A stretch of 64,000 nucleotides of DNA from Gaiellasilicea sp963705515. GTDB lineage: Bacteria; Actinomycetota; Thermoleophilia; Gaiellales; Gaiellaceae. Position numbers and translations under genes: made by a program. The DNA lies in contig CAVPJV010000008.1 in NCBI GenBank assembly GCA_963705515.1, positions 620,001 to 684,000 on the forward strand, read 5' to 3'. Each line of letters begins with the position of its first letter. The stretch's first letter is position 1. Below the pieces are notes generated by a model, which was not told where the DNA came from, did not search any database, and saw only the letters and a program-made list of their open reading frames with translations. Shown in pieces: positions 1 to 8,524 of this stretch.

Positions 1-870
1 GGCCTGGCGGACGAAGGTGTCGACGGCGCGGTCGAGCTCGCGCGAGAGCCGTCCCGCCGCCTCCTCACGCGCCGCGCGCATCGTCGCCTCGAACTGGATC
101 CCGGCTGCCTCCGCGTGCCGCTCGGCCTCGCGGGCGGTGGCGCGCTGGAGCTGCTCGAGCTGGCGGCGCTCGATGTCGGCGAACGACGCCTCGATCCGCC
201 GGGCCGCCTCCGTCTCGGCGCGGTCGACCTGCTCGGTCAACGCCTGCTCGCGCCGCCGGAGCCGTTCGGCGATCTCCTCGATCACACGGCGCCGCTCGCT
301 CGTGTGCGCCTCGAGCTCCTCGAGCGCCTCGGCGACCGCCTGCTGGGCCGCGCGTTCGAGCTCCTCGCGAAGTCTCAGCACCGACGCCCGCTGCTCGTCG
401 GACGTGGTCACGAGCTCCGATGCCTCGGCCTCGATCCGCGCCTCGGCCTCGGCGATCAGCTGCTTCTGGCGCTGCTCGAGCCGCCGCAGCTCGGTCTCGA
501 GCGCCTGCTGCGTCCGGTCGAGGTCGTCCGTCCAGCCGCGCAGACGCTCGTCGACGCGGCGCTGGGTCGCGGCCAGCGCCTCTGCGAGCTCGACCCCAGC
601 CGTGCGCTCCCGTTCCGCCAACTCCTGACGGCGCTCGTCGGCGATCCGCCGCTCGTCCTCGGCGAGGGTCGAGAGCGAGTCCGCGCGCAGCCGCGCCAGC
701 CGCGCCTTCAGCTCCTCGGCGCTCACGGTGGTTTCCTCCTCGACGAGCGCCTCGAGCTGCCGCCGCGCCTCCACGGTCGGGTCAGCCCTCCGCCTGCGTG
801 CGAGCACGACCGCAGCGATCGAGAGCGCGAAGGCGAGGATCGCCAGCGTGAGTGCCGCCTCCTCGAGCAC
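1..870 (-). CDS. Membrane-anchored coiled-coil protein, C-terminus beyond window
   Basis: The minus-strand frame stays open from a GTG at 870 to the window edge (290 residues seen). Residues about 4-23 form one hydrophobic segment (LTLAILAFALSIAAVVLA) followed by RRRR, so the rest should be cytoplasmic. The remainder is an almost uninterrupted charged helix rich in Glu, Arg, Ala and Leu, a long coiled coil resembling RmuC N-termini or other structural filament-like proteins. No catalytic domain is visible in this part. The start is supported by a TACGAT hexamer six bases upstream, suggesting a leaderless mRNA; the neighbour at 893 diverges from the same 22-base gap. Function unknown. Confidence 0.6.
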   Translation of the reverse strand, partial: MLEEAALTLAILAFALSIAAVVLARRRRADPTVEARRQLEALVEEETTVSAEELKARLARLRADSLSTLAEDERRIADERRQELAERERTAGVELAEALAATQRRVDERLRGWTDDLDRTQQALETELRRLEQRQKQLIAEAEARIEAEASELVTTSDEQRASVLRLREELERAAQQAVAEALEELEAHTSERRRVIEEIAERLRRREQALTEQVDRAETEAARRIEASFADIERRQLEQLQRATAREAERHAEAAGIQFEATMRAAREEAAGRLSRELDRAVDTFVRQA

Positions 871-876
871 GATTCC

Positions 877-886
877 ATCGTATGTT
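877..886. promoter_or_regulatory. Overlapping divergent -10 hexamers
   Basis: On the minus strand TACGAT (882 to 877) lies six bases before the GTG at 870. On the plus strand TATGTT (881-886) lies six bases before the GTG at 893. The two hexamers share two bases. This geometry fits two leaderless transcripts starting at or next to their start codons. Promoter activity is inferred from spacing and the TANNNT pattern only. Confidence 0.5.
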
Positions 887-892
887 GCGGCG

Positions 893-1426
893 GTGACGCT
901 GGCCGGGGAGCTCGAGCGCATCGCGGAGAAGACGGGGGCGGATGCGGTGCTCGCGGCAGAGCCTCATGCCGGCGAGCGGATCTACGTCTGTGCGTTCGAG
1001 GAGGCCGACGGCGGCCGCACCTGGCTGGCCGTCGAGCGCGACGCCGAGCCGATCTCGGAGCGGCAGCGCGTGCGCGACGCGGTCTCGATCGTCGCCCTCT
1101 GCGAGCTGGCGGAGGAGATCGCGGCAGGGGGCGACCTCGACGAGCTCCGCTCCCAGCTCGCCGCGTTGCGCATGACCGAGGACCCGGCCGGGATCGAGGA
1201 GGCCGAGGAAGCCGCGCTCGCCCTGCAGCGGGCGCTCGGAGCGCCGCCGATGCTCGCGACCCCGGCGCGCCTCGACGAGATCGGAGCGGCGACGCGCACG
1301 CTCGAGGCGGCGCTCGGCGGCGTCATGCAGGGGTCGCCGTTCGCAGCCGCCATGAAGGGCGCGAGCGAGGTGGTCGAGACGCTCTTCGCCGACGTCGCGG
1401 ACTCCTACCGGATCCCACTTCGGTAA
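893..1426 (+). CDS. Conserved hypothetical protein, acidic helical
   Basis: A 177-residue protein starting MTLAGELERIAEKTGA. It is rich in Glu and Ala, mostly helical by composition, without signal peptide or membrane segment, so probably cytosolic. The GTG start at 893 is chosen because TATGTT sits six bases before it; an upstream extension would run through the divergent gene. Its TAA stop (1424-1426) is part of the TAACCT hexamer that probably drives the next gene. No family recognised; function unknown. Confidence 0.6.
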   Translation: MTLAGELERIAEKTGADAVLAAEPHAGERIYVCAFEEADGGRTWLAVERDAEPISERQRVRDAVSIVALCELAEEIAAGGDLDELRSQLAALRMTEDPAGIEEAEEAALALQRALGAPPMLATPARLDEIGAATRTLEAALGGVMQGSPFAAAMKGASEVVETLFADVADSYRIPLR

Positions 1427-1435
1427 CCTCGGAGC

Positions 1436-1735
1436 ATGGAAGGTGGCGGTTTCGGCGGCTTCCCGTTCGGCGGTGATCCGGAGGATCTCCTGCGCGGTCT
1501 GCGCGAGTTCGCCGAGCAGCAGGCAGAGTCGGTGCAGGAGGCCCAGCGCGAGCAGTTCGCGACGCTGACGCTGAACACCGCGGTCGAGCTGACGGCGGCC
1601 GCGCTGAAGCAGGTGCAGCCGAGCGGCGCGATCGACCAGCAGACGATCGCGCTCCGCGACGCGATGCGCGTGCTCTTCCCCGAGGCGGTGGCACTCGTTT
1701 CGGCAGCCCGCCAGGGCTTCATGCAAGAGCGTTAG
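1436..1735 (+). CDS. Small conserved hypothetical protein
   Basis: A 99-residue protein with a Gly/Phe-rich N-terminus (MEGGGFGGFPFGGDPEDLL) followed by amphipathic helices. The name-giving residues resemble short bacterial proteins with a GGxP head and helical body, but no family is recognised. ATG at 1436 is preceded by TAACCT at 1424-1429 with a six-base gap, and there is no Shine-Dalgarno, so the mRNA is probably leaderless. It ends 11 bases before proline dehydrogenase. Confidence 0.6.
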   Translation: MEGGGFGGFPFGGDPEDLLRGLREFAEQQAESVQEAQREQFATLTLNTAVELTAAALKQVQPSGAIDQQTIALRDAMRVLFPEAVALVSAARQGFMQER

Positions 1736-1746
1736 GCTCCCCGGCC

Positions 1747-2652
1747 GTGTCCCTGCTCGACCGCGCCGTCGTCACGCTGCTCCCGGCAGTCCCGAAGCGG
1801 GTGGTGCGCAAGCTCTCGTCCCGGTACATCGCTGGCCCCGAACTGGCGGACGCGCGCCAGACGGTCGCACGGCTGAACGCCGACGGGAAGCTCGCGACCA
1901 TCGACGTGCTCGGGGAGGAGGTCCAGCGTGAGGACGAGGCGACCGCGATCACCGCCGAGTACGTCGCGGCGCTCGACGCGTTCGAGCAGGACGGGCTCGA
2001 TGCCAACGTCAGCGTCAAGCCGACCGCGCTCGGGCTGAAGCTCGGGTACGACTTCTGCAAGCGCAACATCGAGACCGTGATCGCCGCGGCCGAGCCGACG
2101 AACCGGTTCGTGCGGATCGACATGGAGGACTCGACGACGACGGACGACACGCTGCGGCTCTTCCGCGAGCTCCGCGCCGAGGGCCACGGGCGCGTCGGCC
2201 CGGTGCTCCAGGCCTCGCTGAAGCGCACGGTGGACGATGCGGCGGCGCTCGCCGGCGCGAGCGTCCGGCTGTGCAAGGGGATCTACATCGAGCCGGAGTC
2301 GATCCAGTTCCACGACGACCAGGCGGTTCGGGACAGCTTCATGCGCGCGCTCGAGACGCTCGTCGACGGAGGCTGCTACGCCGCGATCGCCACCCACGAC
2401 GAGTGGCTCGTCGACGAGTCGCTGCGGCTGCTGCGCGATCGTGCGCTCGCCGCCGACCGCTACGAGTTCCAGACGTTGCTCGGCGTCCGTCCGGAGTTGG
2501 GCGACCGGCTCGTCGCCGCGGGGCACCGGCTGCGGATCTACGTCCCCTTCGGGCAGCAGTGGTACGAGTACTCGCTCAGGCGACTGCAGGAGAACCCGAA
2601 GGTCGCCGGCTACGTGGCCGGCGACCTGGGTCGTTCCCTGTTCAAGCGCTAG
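1747..2652 (+). CDS. Proline dehydrogenase (monofunctional PRODH)
   Basis: A 301-residue FAD enzyme oxidising L-proline to delta-1-pyrroline-5-carboxylate, the first step of proline catabolism. Family motifs are visible in order: VSVKPTALGL, RLCKGIYIEP (usual RLVKGAY), YEFQTLLGVR, and RIYVPFGQQWYEYSLRRLQE near the C-terminus, which contributes flavin and substrate contacts. The length matches monofunctional PRODH; no P5C dehydrogenase domain or gene is in the window. GTG start at 1747, with TAGGCT (1733-1738) eight bases upstream. The 3' end overlaps the converging methyltransferase gene by 11 bases. Confidence 0.92.
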   Translation: MSLLDRAVVTLLPAVPKRVVRKLSSRYIAGPELADARQTVARLNADGKLATIDVLGEEVQREDEATAITAEYVAALDAFEQDGLDANVSVKPTALGLKLGYDFCKRNIETVIAAAEPTNRFVRIDMEDSTTTDDTLRLFRELRAEGHGRVGPVLQASLKRTVDDAAALAGASVRLCKGIYIEPESIQFHDDQAVRDSFMRALETLVDGGCYAAIATHDEWLVDESLRLLRDRALAADRYEFQTLLGVRPELGDRLVAAGHRLRIYVPFGQQWYEYSLRRLQENPKVAGYVAGDLGRSLFKR

Positions 2653-3259
2653 CCGGCTTCTCGGCGGCGAGCACGAGGTGGCCGGGGACGTTCGTGTCCT
2701 TGCCAGGCCACTCCTCGAGGCCGCGCAGCAGAAGTCCCGCGCCGACGACCGCGGTGACGAGCTCGCCGACGCCGACGGAGGCGAAGTAGTCGCCGCGCCA
2801 GCGGCCGAAGGCGTCGAGCGCGGCAGCGGCCGGATGCTCGTCGTGGAGGAGGAGCACGCCACCCGGTCGGAGCGCTGCCGCGACGCCGCCGGCGAACGGC
2901 TCCGCGGCGCGCACACGGCGGAGCGAGCCGAAGCCGACGTAGACCAGATCCCAGCGGCCGAGCAGGAGCTCCGGCGGCAGGGCGTGCACGTCGGCGTGCA
3001 CCCACGGCAGCTCGGGCGCGCGCCGGCGCGCCGAGTCGATCGACGCCTCGTCGTCGTCGACGCCGGTGACGAGCGCACCCAGGTCGGCGAGGTCGACCGA
3101 CTCGCGGCCGGTGCCGCTGAAGAGGTGGAGCACCCGGTGGCCGGACGCGCCCTGCAGGCGCTCGCGGATCCGGTCGGGCATCCCCGGCACCTGGAGCACG
3201 TTCTCCGACGTGCGGTGCGCGTCGTCGAAGGCGCGGCGGTTGTGGTCGGTCGGCTCCAC
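2642..3259 (-). CDS. Class I SAM-dependent methyltransferase
   Basis: A 205-residue protein with a Rossmann methyltransferase core: HRVLHLFSGTGRESVDLA is SAM-binding motif I, GVDDDEASID the acidic loop at the end of strand 2, and RPGGVLLLHDE the motif after strand 5. The substrate cannot be told from sequence. GTG start at 3259 shares one base with the stop of the FabL-like gene (TAGTG), so it is translationally coupled as the third gene of a minus-strand operon. It ends inside the 3' end of the proline dehydrogenase gene. Confidence 0.75.
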   Translation of the reverse strand: MEPTDHNRRAFDDAHRTSENVLQVPGMPDRIRERLQGASGHRVLHLFSGTGRESVDLADLGALVTGVDDDEASIDSARRRAPELPWVHADVHALPPELLLGRWDLVYVGFGSLRRVRAAEPFAGGVAAALRPGGVLLLHDEHPAAAALDAFGRWRGDYFASVGVGELVTAVVGAGLLLRGLEEWPGKDTNVPGHLVLAAEKPASA

Positions 3260-3993
3260 TACGCCCTCAGCGAGAAGCCGCCGTCGACGATCAACGTCTG
3301 CCCGCGGATCATCTCCGCCGCCGGCGAGCAGAGGAACGCCACCGCGTCGGCGATGTCCTCCGGCCGCACGAGCCGGCCGGCTGGGTTCGCGCGCCCGAAA
3401 CGCAGCATGTCCTCCTTGTTCGGGAAGTACTCGAGCGCGCCCGTGTCGACAACACCGCCCGAAACGGCGTTTGCCCGGATCCCGTGCGGCGCGAGCTCGA
3501 CGGCGAGGTAGCGGATCAGCGCCTCGAGCGCCGCCTTCGACGTGCCGACCAGGGTGTAGTTCTCGAGCACGCGCTGCGCACCGAGGCTCGAGATCCCGAT
3601 GATCGACGCACCCGGGAGCATCTGCGGCGCGACCACGCGCGTCAGCGCCAGTAGCGCGCGCGTGTTCGCGGTCATCGTCCAGTCCCAGTGCTTGTCCTCG
3701 GTCTCGAGCGCGGGCCGGATCACGCCGGTGGCGGCGTTGTGGACGAGCACGTCGAGTGCGCCGAGCTGCGCGACCTCCTCCAGGACGCGGTCGGAGGAGA
3801 TGTTGCCGCGGATCAGGACCGGCTCGGCGCCGAAGGCGGTCAGCTCCTCCGCCGTCTCCTCGGCCGCCTTGTCCGACCTGAGGTAGCCGATGGCGACGCG
3901 CCGGGCGCCGAGCGCGGCGAAGTTGAGCGCGATCGCCTTGCCGATCCCCCGCGAGCCGCCGGTCACGAGGACCGAGGCGCCCTCGAAGCTCAT
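3259..3993 (-). CDS. fabL: FabL-type enoyl-ACP reductase (SDR family)
   Basis: A 244-residue short-chain dehydrogenase. It has the nucleotide-binding GGSRGIGKA near residue 12, NAAT, a Tyr/Lys catalytic pair in NYTLVGTSKAALEAL, and the FabL-like C-terminal stretch NAVSGGVVDT, FPNKEDM and MIRGQTLIVDGG. FabL reduces trans-2-enoyl-ACP with NADPH in fatty acid elongation. FabI/InhA is the usual reductase in actinomycetes, so a FabL-like protein is notable; it could instead be a paralogous SDR. It overlaps the upstream small gene by four bases (ATGA), placing it in one operon. Confidence 0.8.
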   Translation of the reverse strand: MSFEGASVLVTGGSRGIGKAIALNFAALGARRVAIGYLRSDKAAEETAEELTAFGAEPVLIRGNISSDRVLEEVAQLGALDVLVHNAATGVIRPALETEDKHWDWTMTANTRALLALTRVVAPQMLPGASIIGISSLGAQRVLENYTLVGTSKAALEALIRYLAVELAPHGIRANAVSGGVVDTGALEYFPNKEDMLRFGRANPAGRLVRPEDIADAVAFLCSPAAEMIRGQTLIVDGGFSLRA

Positions 3994-4268
3994 GACCGCT
4001 TCGGCAGCGGCTCGGATGCCGGGGCGGAGCTCGGCAGCTCCTCCCAGCCGATCCGTGAGCGCGACTCCTTGCCGCCCTGCTCGGCCTTCGAGGAGGCGAA
4101 CGCGAGATCCTCGAGCAGGCGCATCCTCTCCTCGCCGTAGCGGCGCGCCGAGTGGTCGTTCGGGAGGTCCTGGATCAGCTCACGGACGCGTGCTCGGATC
4201 TGGAGGGCGAAGTGCGGCGTCGCCGGGCCGACGAGGGCGTCGATGTCGCGGATCGAGGGCTCGGCCAT
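3990..4268 (-). CDS. Small conserved hypothetical protein, fabL operon leader
   Basis: A 92-residue soluble protein, MAEPSIRDIDALVGPATPHF..., with a charged middle (GEERMRLLEDLAFASSKAE) and no membrane segment. The ATG at 4268 is preferred over 4277 because TACGCT (4282 to 4277) lies eight bases upstream of it, the same arrangement as the divergent exporter gene. Its stop overlaps the fabL start (ATGA), so the two are co-translated. No known domain is recognised. Confidence 0.55.
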   Translation of the reverse strand: MAEPSIRDIDALVGPATPHFALQIRARVRELIQDLPNDHSARRYGEERMRLLEDLAFASSKAEQGGKESRSRIGWEELPSSAPASEPLPKRS

Positions 4269-4303
4269 CGCGCGCAAGCGTAACGCGAGTACGCTCCGCG
4301 CCG

Positions 4304-5194
4304 GTGAGGCGGCCGTCGACGATCGAGCTGATGCTGCTCGCGACCGTCTTGCTGTGGGCTCTGAACCTGACGGTCACGCGCTACATCCTCACGCACGGGT
4401 TCGAGCCGCTCGCCTATGCGACCTTCCGCTACGGCCTCGCCACCGCGGTCTTCATGGGCATCGTCCTCGTGGGCGAGCGGACGCTGCGCATCGCGCGCGC
4501 CGACCTGCCGCTCGCCGCGGTCGCGGCGCTCTTCATCTTCCTCAACCAGCTCGCGTTCGTGTACGCGCTCGACCGCACCAGCGCGTCGACGATCGCGCTG
4601 CTGCTCGGCGCGACACCGGCGTTCGCAGCGCTGATCGGGCTCGTGCTCGGGCTGGAGCGGCTTTCGCGGCGTTTCTGGATTGCGGCCGCGATCTCGTTCG
4701 CCGGCGTCGGCCTCGTCGCGATCGGCAGCGGCGGCGACGTCTCCGGCGACCGGATCGGAATCCTGCTCGGGCTCGCGACCGCCGCGACGTGGGCCGCGTA
4801 CTCCGTGGCCGTCGGGCCGTTGATGCGCCGCTACACGGCCTCGCGCATCAGCGTCGTGGCGCTGGGTGTTGCCTGGATCGGGATCCTGCTCGTCGGGCTG
4901 CCGCAGACGGCGGACCAGGACCTCGACCTCGGCGCGAAGGTCTGGGTGCTGCTCCTGTTCGCGACGCTGGGACCGCTGGTGCTGACGACGATCATGTGGT
5001 TCCGCGTCATCCACCGGATCGGCGCGTCGCGTGCGACGCTCGTCGCGAACCTGCAGCCGTTCGTGGCGGCGATCTTCGCGCTCGTGCTCCTCTCCGAGTC
5101 GATGTCGGCGCTGCAGGCGGTTGGCGGCGCCCTCATCGCCGGCGGCATCCTCACGGCTCGGCGCCGGGCTCCGGTGCCGCCGGCCTCCGAGTAA
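4304..5194 (+). CDS. EamA/DMT-family transporter
   Basis: A 296-residue integral membrane protein with about ten hydrophobic segments in two homologous halves. Typical features are the N-terminal LLWALNLTVTRYIL, the FATFRYG-like TFRYGLA, and TLVANLQPFVAAIFALVLL in the second EamA repeat, where P in NLQP is a hallmark. Members export amino acids or other metabolites; the substrate is not predictable. GTG at 4304 follows TACGCT (4290-4295) by eight bases. It diverges from the fabL operon and ends 11 bases before hppD. Confidence 0.85.
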   Translation: MRRPSTIELMLLATVLLWALNLTVTRYILTHGFEPLAYATFRYGLATAVFMGIVLVGERTLRIARADLPLAAVAALFIFLNQLAFVYALDRTSASTIALLLGATPAFAALIGLVLGLERLSRRFWIAAAISFAGVGLVAIGSGGDVSGDRIGILLGLATAATWAAYSVAVGPLMRRYTASRISVVALGVAWIGILLVGLPQTADQDLDLGAKVWVLLLFATLGPLVLTTIMWFRVIHRIGASRATLVANLQPFVAAIFALVLLSESMSALQAVGGALIAGGILTARRRAPVPPASE

Positions 5195-5204
5195 GATCAG
5201 GCCC

Positions 5205-6305
5205 GTGGCAGACATGGATTTCATGCCGCTCGACGGTTGGGACCACGTCGAGCTCTGGGTCGGGAACGCCAAGCAGGCGGCCTTCTGGTACGAGCATGCG
5301 CTCGGCTTCGACCGCGTGGCGTACGCGGGGCCGGAGACGGGTGTCCGCGACCGCGCCTCGTACGTGCTCGAGCAGGGCGAGATCCGCCTCGTGCTCACGA
5401 GCGGGCTGCGCAGCGACAGTGAGATCGTTCGGTTCGCCGGCAGGCACGGCGACGCCGCGAAGGACGTCGCGCTGCAGGTCCCCGACGTGCTCGCCTGCTA
5501 CTGGGAGGCCGTGTCCCGCGGTGCGAAGGGGATCTCCGAGCCGCAAACGCTGGAGGACGAGCACGGGCGCGTCGAGCTGGCCACGATCGCGACCTACGGC
5601 GAGAACGTGCACACGTTCGTCAACCGCACCGACTACGCCGGCTCCTATCTGCCCGGCTACGTCTCGCTCTCGCCGAACGGGCACGCCGGGAGCGGCGTCG
5701 GCCTGATCTCGATCGACCATGTCGTCGGCAACGTCGAGCTCGGGAAGATGAACGAGTGGGTCGAGTTCTACGAGCGCGTCTTCGGAATGACGAACATCAT
5801 CCATTTCGGCGACGACCAGATCCAGACCGAGTACTCGGCACTGATGAGCAAGGTGATGGCGGACGGCGCCGGCAAGATCAAGTTCCCGATCAACGAGCCG
5901 GCCGAGGGCAAGCGCAAGAGCCAGATCGACGAGTACCTCGAGTTCAGCGAGGGCCCCGGCGTGCAGCACATCGCCCTGCAGACGTCGAGCATCGTGCAGA
6001 CGATCGAGACGCTGAAGGACCGCGGCGTGCTCTTCCTGGACACGCCCGAGACGTATTACGACGACGTCCAGGACCGCGTCGGCGAGATCGCGGAGGACTA
6101 CGAGGACCTGAAGCGGCTGCGGATCCTCGCCGACCGGGACGAGGACGGCTACCTGCTGCAGATCTTCACGAAGACTGCGCAGGACCGGCCGACGCTCTTC
6201 TTCGAGGTGATCGAGCGGCACGGCGCGACGACGTTCGGCGAGGGCAACTTCAAGGCCCTGTTCGAGTCGATCGAGCGCGAGCAGGCGCTCCGCGGCAACC
6301 TCTAG
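5205..6305 (+). CDS. hppD: 4-hydroxyphenylpyruvate dioxygenase
   Basis: A 366-residue non-heme Fe(II) enzyme of the vicinal oxygen chelate fold, converting 4-hydroxyphenylpyruvate to homogentisate in tyrosine breakdown. The iron ligands appear as His in SIDHVVGNV, His in GVQHIALQT and Glu in FFEVIERHG near the C-terminus. The N-terminal half is the degenerate, non-catalytic repeat. GTG at 5205 follows TAAGAT (5192-5197) by seven bases; ATG at 5214 is the alternative. Homogentisate dioxygenase lies about 2.2 kb downstream. Confidence 0.95.
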   Translation: MADMDFMPLDGWDHVELWVGNAKQAAFWYEHALGFDRVAYAGPETGVRDRASYVLEQGEIRLVLTSGLRSDSEIVRFAGRHGDAAKDVALQVPDVLACYWEAVSRGAKGISEPQTLEDEHGRVELATIATYGENVHTFVNRTDYAGSYLPGYVSLSPNGHAGSGVGLISIDHVVGNVELGKMNEWVEFYERVFGMTNIIHFGDDQIQTEYSALMSKVMADGAGKIKFPINEPAEGKRKSQIDEYLEFSEGPGVQHIALQTSSIVQTIETLKDRGVLFLDTPETYYDDVQDRVGEIAEDYEDLKRLRILADRDEDGYLLQIFTKTAQDRPTLFFEVIERHGATTFGEGNFKALFESIEREQALRGNL

Positions 6306-6315
6306 CCTTCGCGGC

Positions 6316-7653
6316 ATGACGCCGCAGCGCCGCACCGCGCTCGTCTCGATCGGCGCGGCAGCGGCTCTCGTGGCGCTGAAGCTGGGCACCGGCCTGGCGA
6401 GCGGCAGCCTCGGCCTCATCTCCGAGGCGCTCCACTCGGGCACCGACCTCGTCGCCGCACTGCTCACCTTCTTCGCGATCGGTGTCGCGGGGAGGCCTGC
6501 CGACCGCGCCCACCAGTACGGGCACGGCAAGGCCGAGCACCTGGCCGCGCTCGCCGAGGCGAGCGTGCTCGCCCTCGTCAGCCTCGCCGTGGCCGCGCTC
6601 GCGGTCACGCGCCTGACGGGGAGGATCGAGAGTGAGGTCGACCCGACCTGGTGGGTCTTCGCCGTCGTCGGCGTCGTGCTCGCGATCGACCTCGGCCGCA
6701 CCGTCGTCTCGCTCCGCACGGCGCGGCGCTACGGCAGCGAGGCGCTTCGCTCGAACGCACTCCACTTCGGCAGTGACTTCGCCGGCACGCTGGCCGTGCT
6801 CGCGGGGCTGATCGCCGCCAGGGCCGGCTTCCCCGGGGGCGACTCGATCGCCGCGCTCTTCGTCGCCGCGCTCGTGCTCGTGGCCGCGGCGAGGCTGATC
6901 CGGCGCAACGTCGACGTGCTGATGGACCGCGCGCCGGCCGACGCCGAGGCCGCCGCACGCGCCGCGATCGCGGGGATCGAGCCGCCGGTGCAGCTCGAGC
7001 GGCTGCGCCTGCGCCAGGCGGCGGGGCGGACGTTCGCCGACGCCGTCATCTCCGTGTCGCCCGGAGCGGCGGTCGGTCAGGGACACGCGACGGCCGATCG
7101 GGTCGAGGAAGAGCTCGAACGCGCGCTGCCGGGCATCGACGTCGTCGTCCACGTCGAGCCGGGGCAGGGCGACGCGGCGCTGCGAGAGCGCGCGCACGCA
7201 GCGGCGCTGAGTGTGCCGCGCGTCCGCGAGATCCACAATCTCAGCGTCGTGTCGCTCGACGGGCACACCGAGCTCTCGCTCCACTTGAAGCTGCCAGGCG
7301 ACCTCTCGCTGGAGGAGGCGCACGAGATCGCGGAGCAGGTCGAGCGCGAGATCGTCCGCGCCGTCCCGGAGATCGGCTCGGTGCAGACGCATCTCGAGCC
7401 GCTCGCCGAGGTCGACTCGGGCGAGGAGGTCGAGGCGGCCGAGATCGAGGACGCGGTTGCGCGGGCTGCCGGAGGGCCGCCCCGGGAGCTGCGGCTGCTC
7501 CGGACCGAGAAGGGCGTGGTCGCCTTTCTCACGCTTGGCCTCGACCCGGGCTCGACGCTTGCCGAGGCCCACGCCCGCGCCAGCGAGGTGGAGGAGCGGC
7601 TGCGCCGCGCCCGCCCCGACGTCGCCGACGTGATCGTCCATACCGAGCCCTGA
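6316..7653 (+). CDS. Cation diffusion facilitator (CDF) metal exporter with extended C-terminus
   Basis: A 445-residue secondary metal/proton antiporter. Metal-site residues are visible in TM2 (EALHSGTDL) and TM5 (SNALHFGSDFAG), with HQYGHGKAEHL between. After six membrane segments (to about residue 200) come about 240 residues that read as three successive ferredoxin-like ZT dimerisation domains rather than the usual one. Likely exports zinc, iron or manganese. ATG at 6316 follows TAGCCT (6303-6308) by seven bases, that hexamer containing the hppD stop. It overlaps the next gene as TGATG. Confidence 0.88.
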   Translation: MTPQRRTALVSIGAAAALVALKLGTGLASGSLGLISEALHSGTDLVAALLTFFAIGVAGRPADRAHQYGHGKAEHLAALAEASVLALVSLAVAALAVTRLTGRIESEVDPTWWVFAVVGVVLAIDLGRTVVSLRTARRYGSEALRSNALHFGSDFAGTLAVLAGLIAARAGFPGGDSIAALFVAALVLVAAARLIRRNVDVLMDRAPADAEAAARAAIAGIEPPVQLERLRLRQAAGRTFADAVISVSPGAAVGQGHATADRVEEELERALPGIDVVVHVEPGQGDAALRERAHAAALSVPRVREIHNLSVVSLDGHTELSLHLKLPGDLSLEEAHEIAEQVEREIVRAVPEIGSVQTHLEPLAEVDSGEEVEAAEIEDAVARAAGGPPRELRLLRTEKGVVAFLTLGLDPGSTLAEAHARASEVEERLRRARPDVADVIVHTEP

Positions 7654-8271
7654 TGCGTCTCTGCATGTTCACTCCCGCCGACTCGGACCTCGTGCGCGGC
7701 TGGCCGGGCCGGATCGACGGCGACGTCGTCGTCCAACTCGCGGCGCAGACCCTGCAGTCCTTCTTCGCGAGCGGATCGAAGGCGCGGGAGCACGCCGCCT
7801 ATCCACTCGCGGAGGTGAAGCTGCGGGCGCCGGTGCTCGAGCCGCCGGCGGTGCGGATCTTCGACAGCGAGAGTGCGTTCGCGTTCGCGAACCCGACCGC
7901 AGTCCGCTCGCCCGGGGCGGAGATCCCCCGGCCCGGCGGCCGCCTCGACGCAGTGCAGCGGCCCGCCGCCGTGATCGGCGCCGACGGCGCGATCGCCGGC
8001 TGGACCGGGCTCGTCGAGTGGCGCGCGCCAGAGCTCGCTGTGCCGAAGGACCGCGACTTCGCGCTCCTGCTCGGGCCGACGATCGAGACCGAGCTGCCGG
8101 CGGGCGAGCTTCGACTGGGAGACGGCGCGCGCGCTCGCCGGGGCGAACACGCGCCTGCGACCCGGCGACGTCCTCGCCGGCCCGGTGCTCGAGCTCCACG
8201 AGGAGATCGCGAGCGGCGGCTTCGTCGTCGGGTTCGACGGGATCGGCGAGCTCGCCGCCTTCGTCGCCTGA
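7653..8271 (+). CDS. Fumarylacetoacetate hydrolase-family protein, frame broken near 8109
   Basis: The frame from ATG 7653 reads an FAH-like protein (AVIGADGAIAGWTGL, VPKDRDFALLLGPTIE) up to about 8108. The homologous continuation FDWETARALAGANTRL...GDVLAGPVL...FVVGFDGIG is one base over and stops at 8271. Removing one base near 8109 gives about 205 residues. FAH enzymes cleave fumarylacetoacetate or related diketo acids. Between hppD and hmgA this would be the last step of homogentisate breakdown, although the protein is shorter than classical FAH. No maleylacetoacetate isomerase is assigned with certainty here. Confidence 0.7.
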
Positions 8272-8297
8272 GCTCAGCTCGCGGCGGAGGCCCGCAT

Positions 8298-8373
8298 CGC
8301 CTCGCTCGCCGCGCGTGAGGCCTCAGGTGGGGCCTGCCAGAGTGTGTTGGCTGCCGCGTCGGCGAGCGAGGCG
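8298..8373. repeat. Structured inverted repeat between FAH-like gene and hmgA
   Basis: A perfect 13-base arm GCCTCGCTCGCCG (8299-8311) is matched by CGGCGAGCGAGGC (8360-8372), with one further pair outside. The loop itself contains a smaller hairpin around AGGCC...GGCCT. There is no T-run, so it is not a classic intrinsic terminator. It could be a transcript-stabilising stem, attenuator or remnant of a small mobile element. The rest of the 8272-8524 gap shows only the hmgA -10 hexamer. Confidence 0.5.
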
Positions 8374-8524
8374 GTCCAGAACGACTCTCCGGACCCCGCC
8401 GAGTCGGCCGTCGGATCGACCGGTTTCCGGTGACCGCGGCTGGGAGGAATAGGCGGTGTCCATTGTCACCACGAGACGTGCGGACACGCGATCTTCTTCC
8501 CTGCGCCGGGGGTATCCTCGGCGC

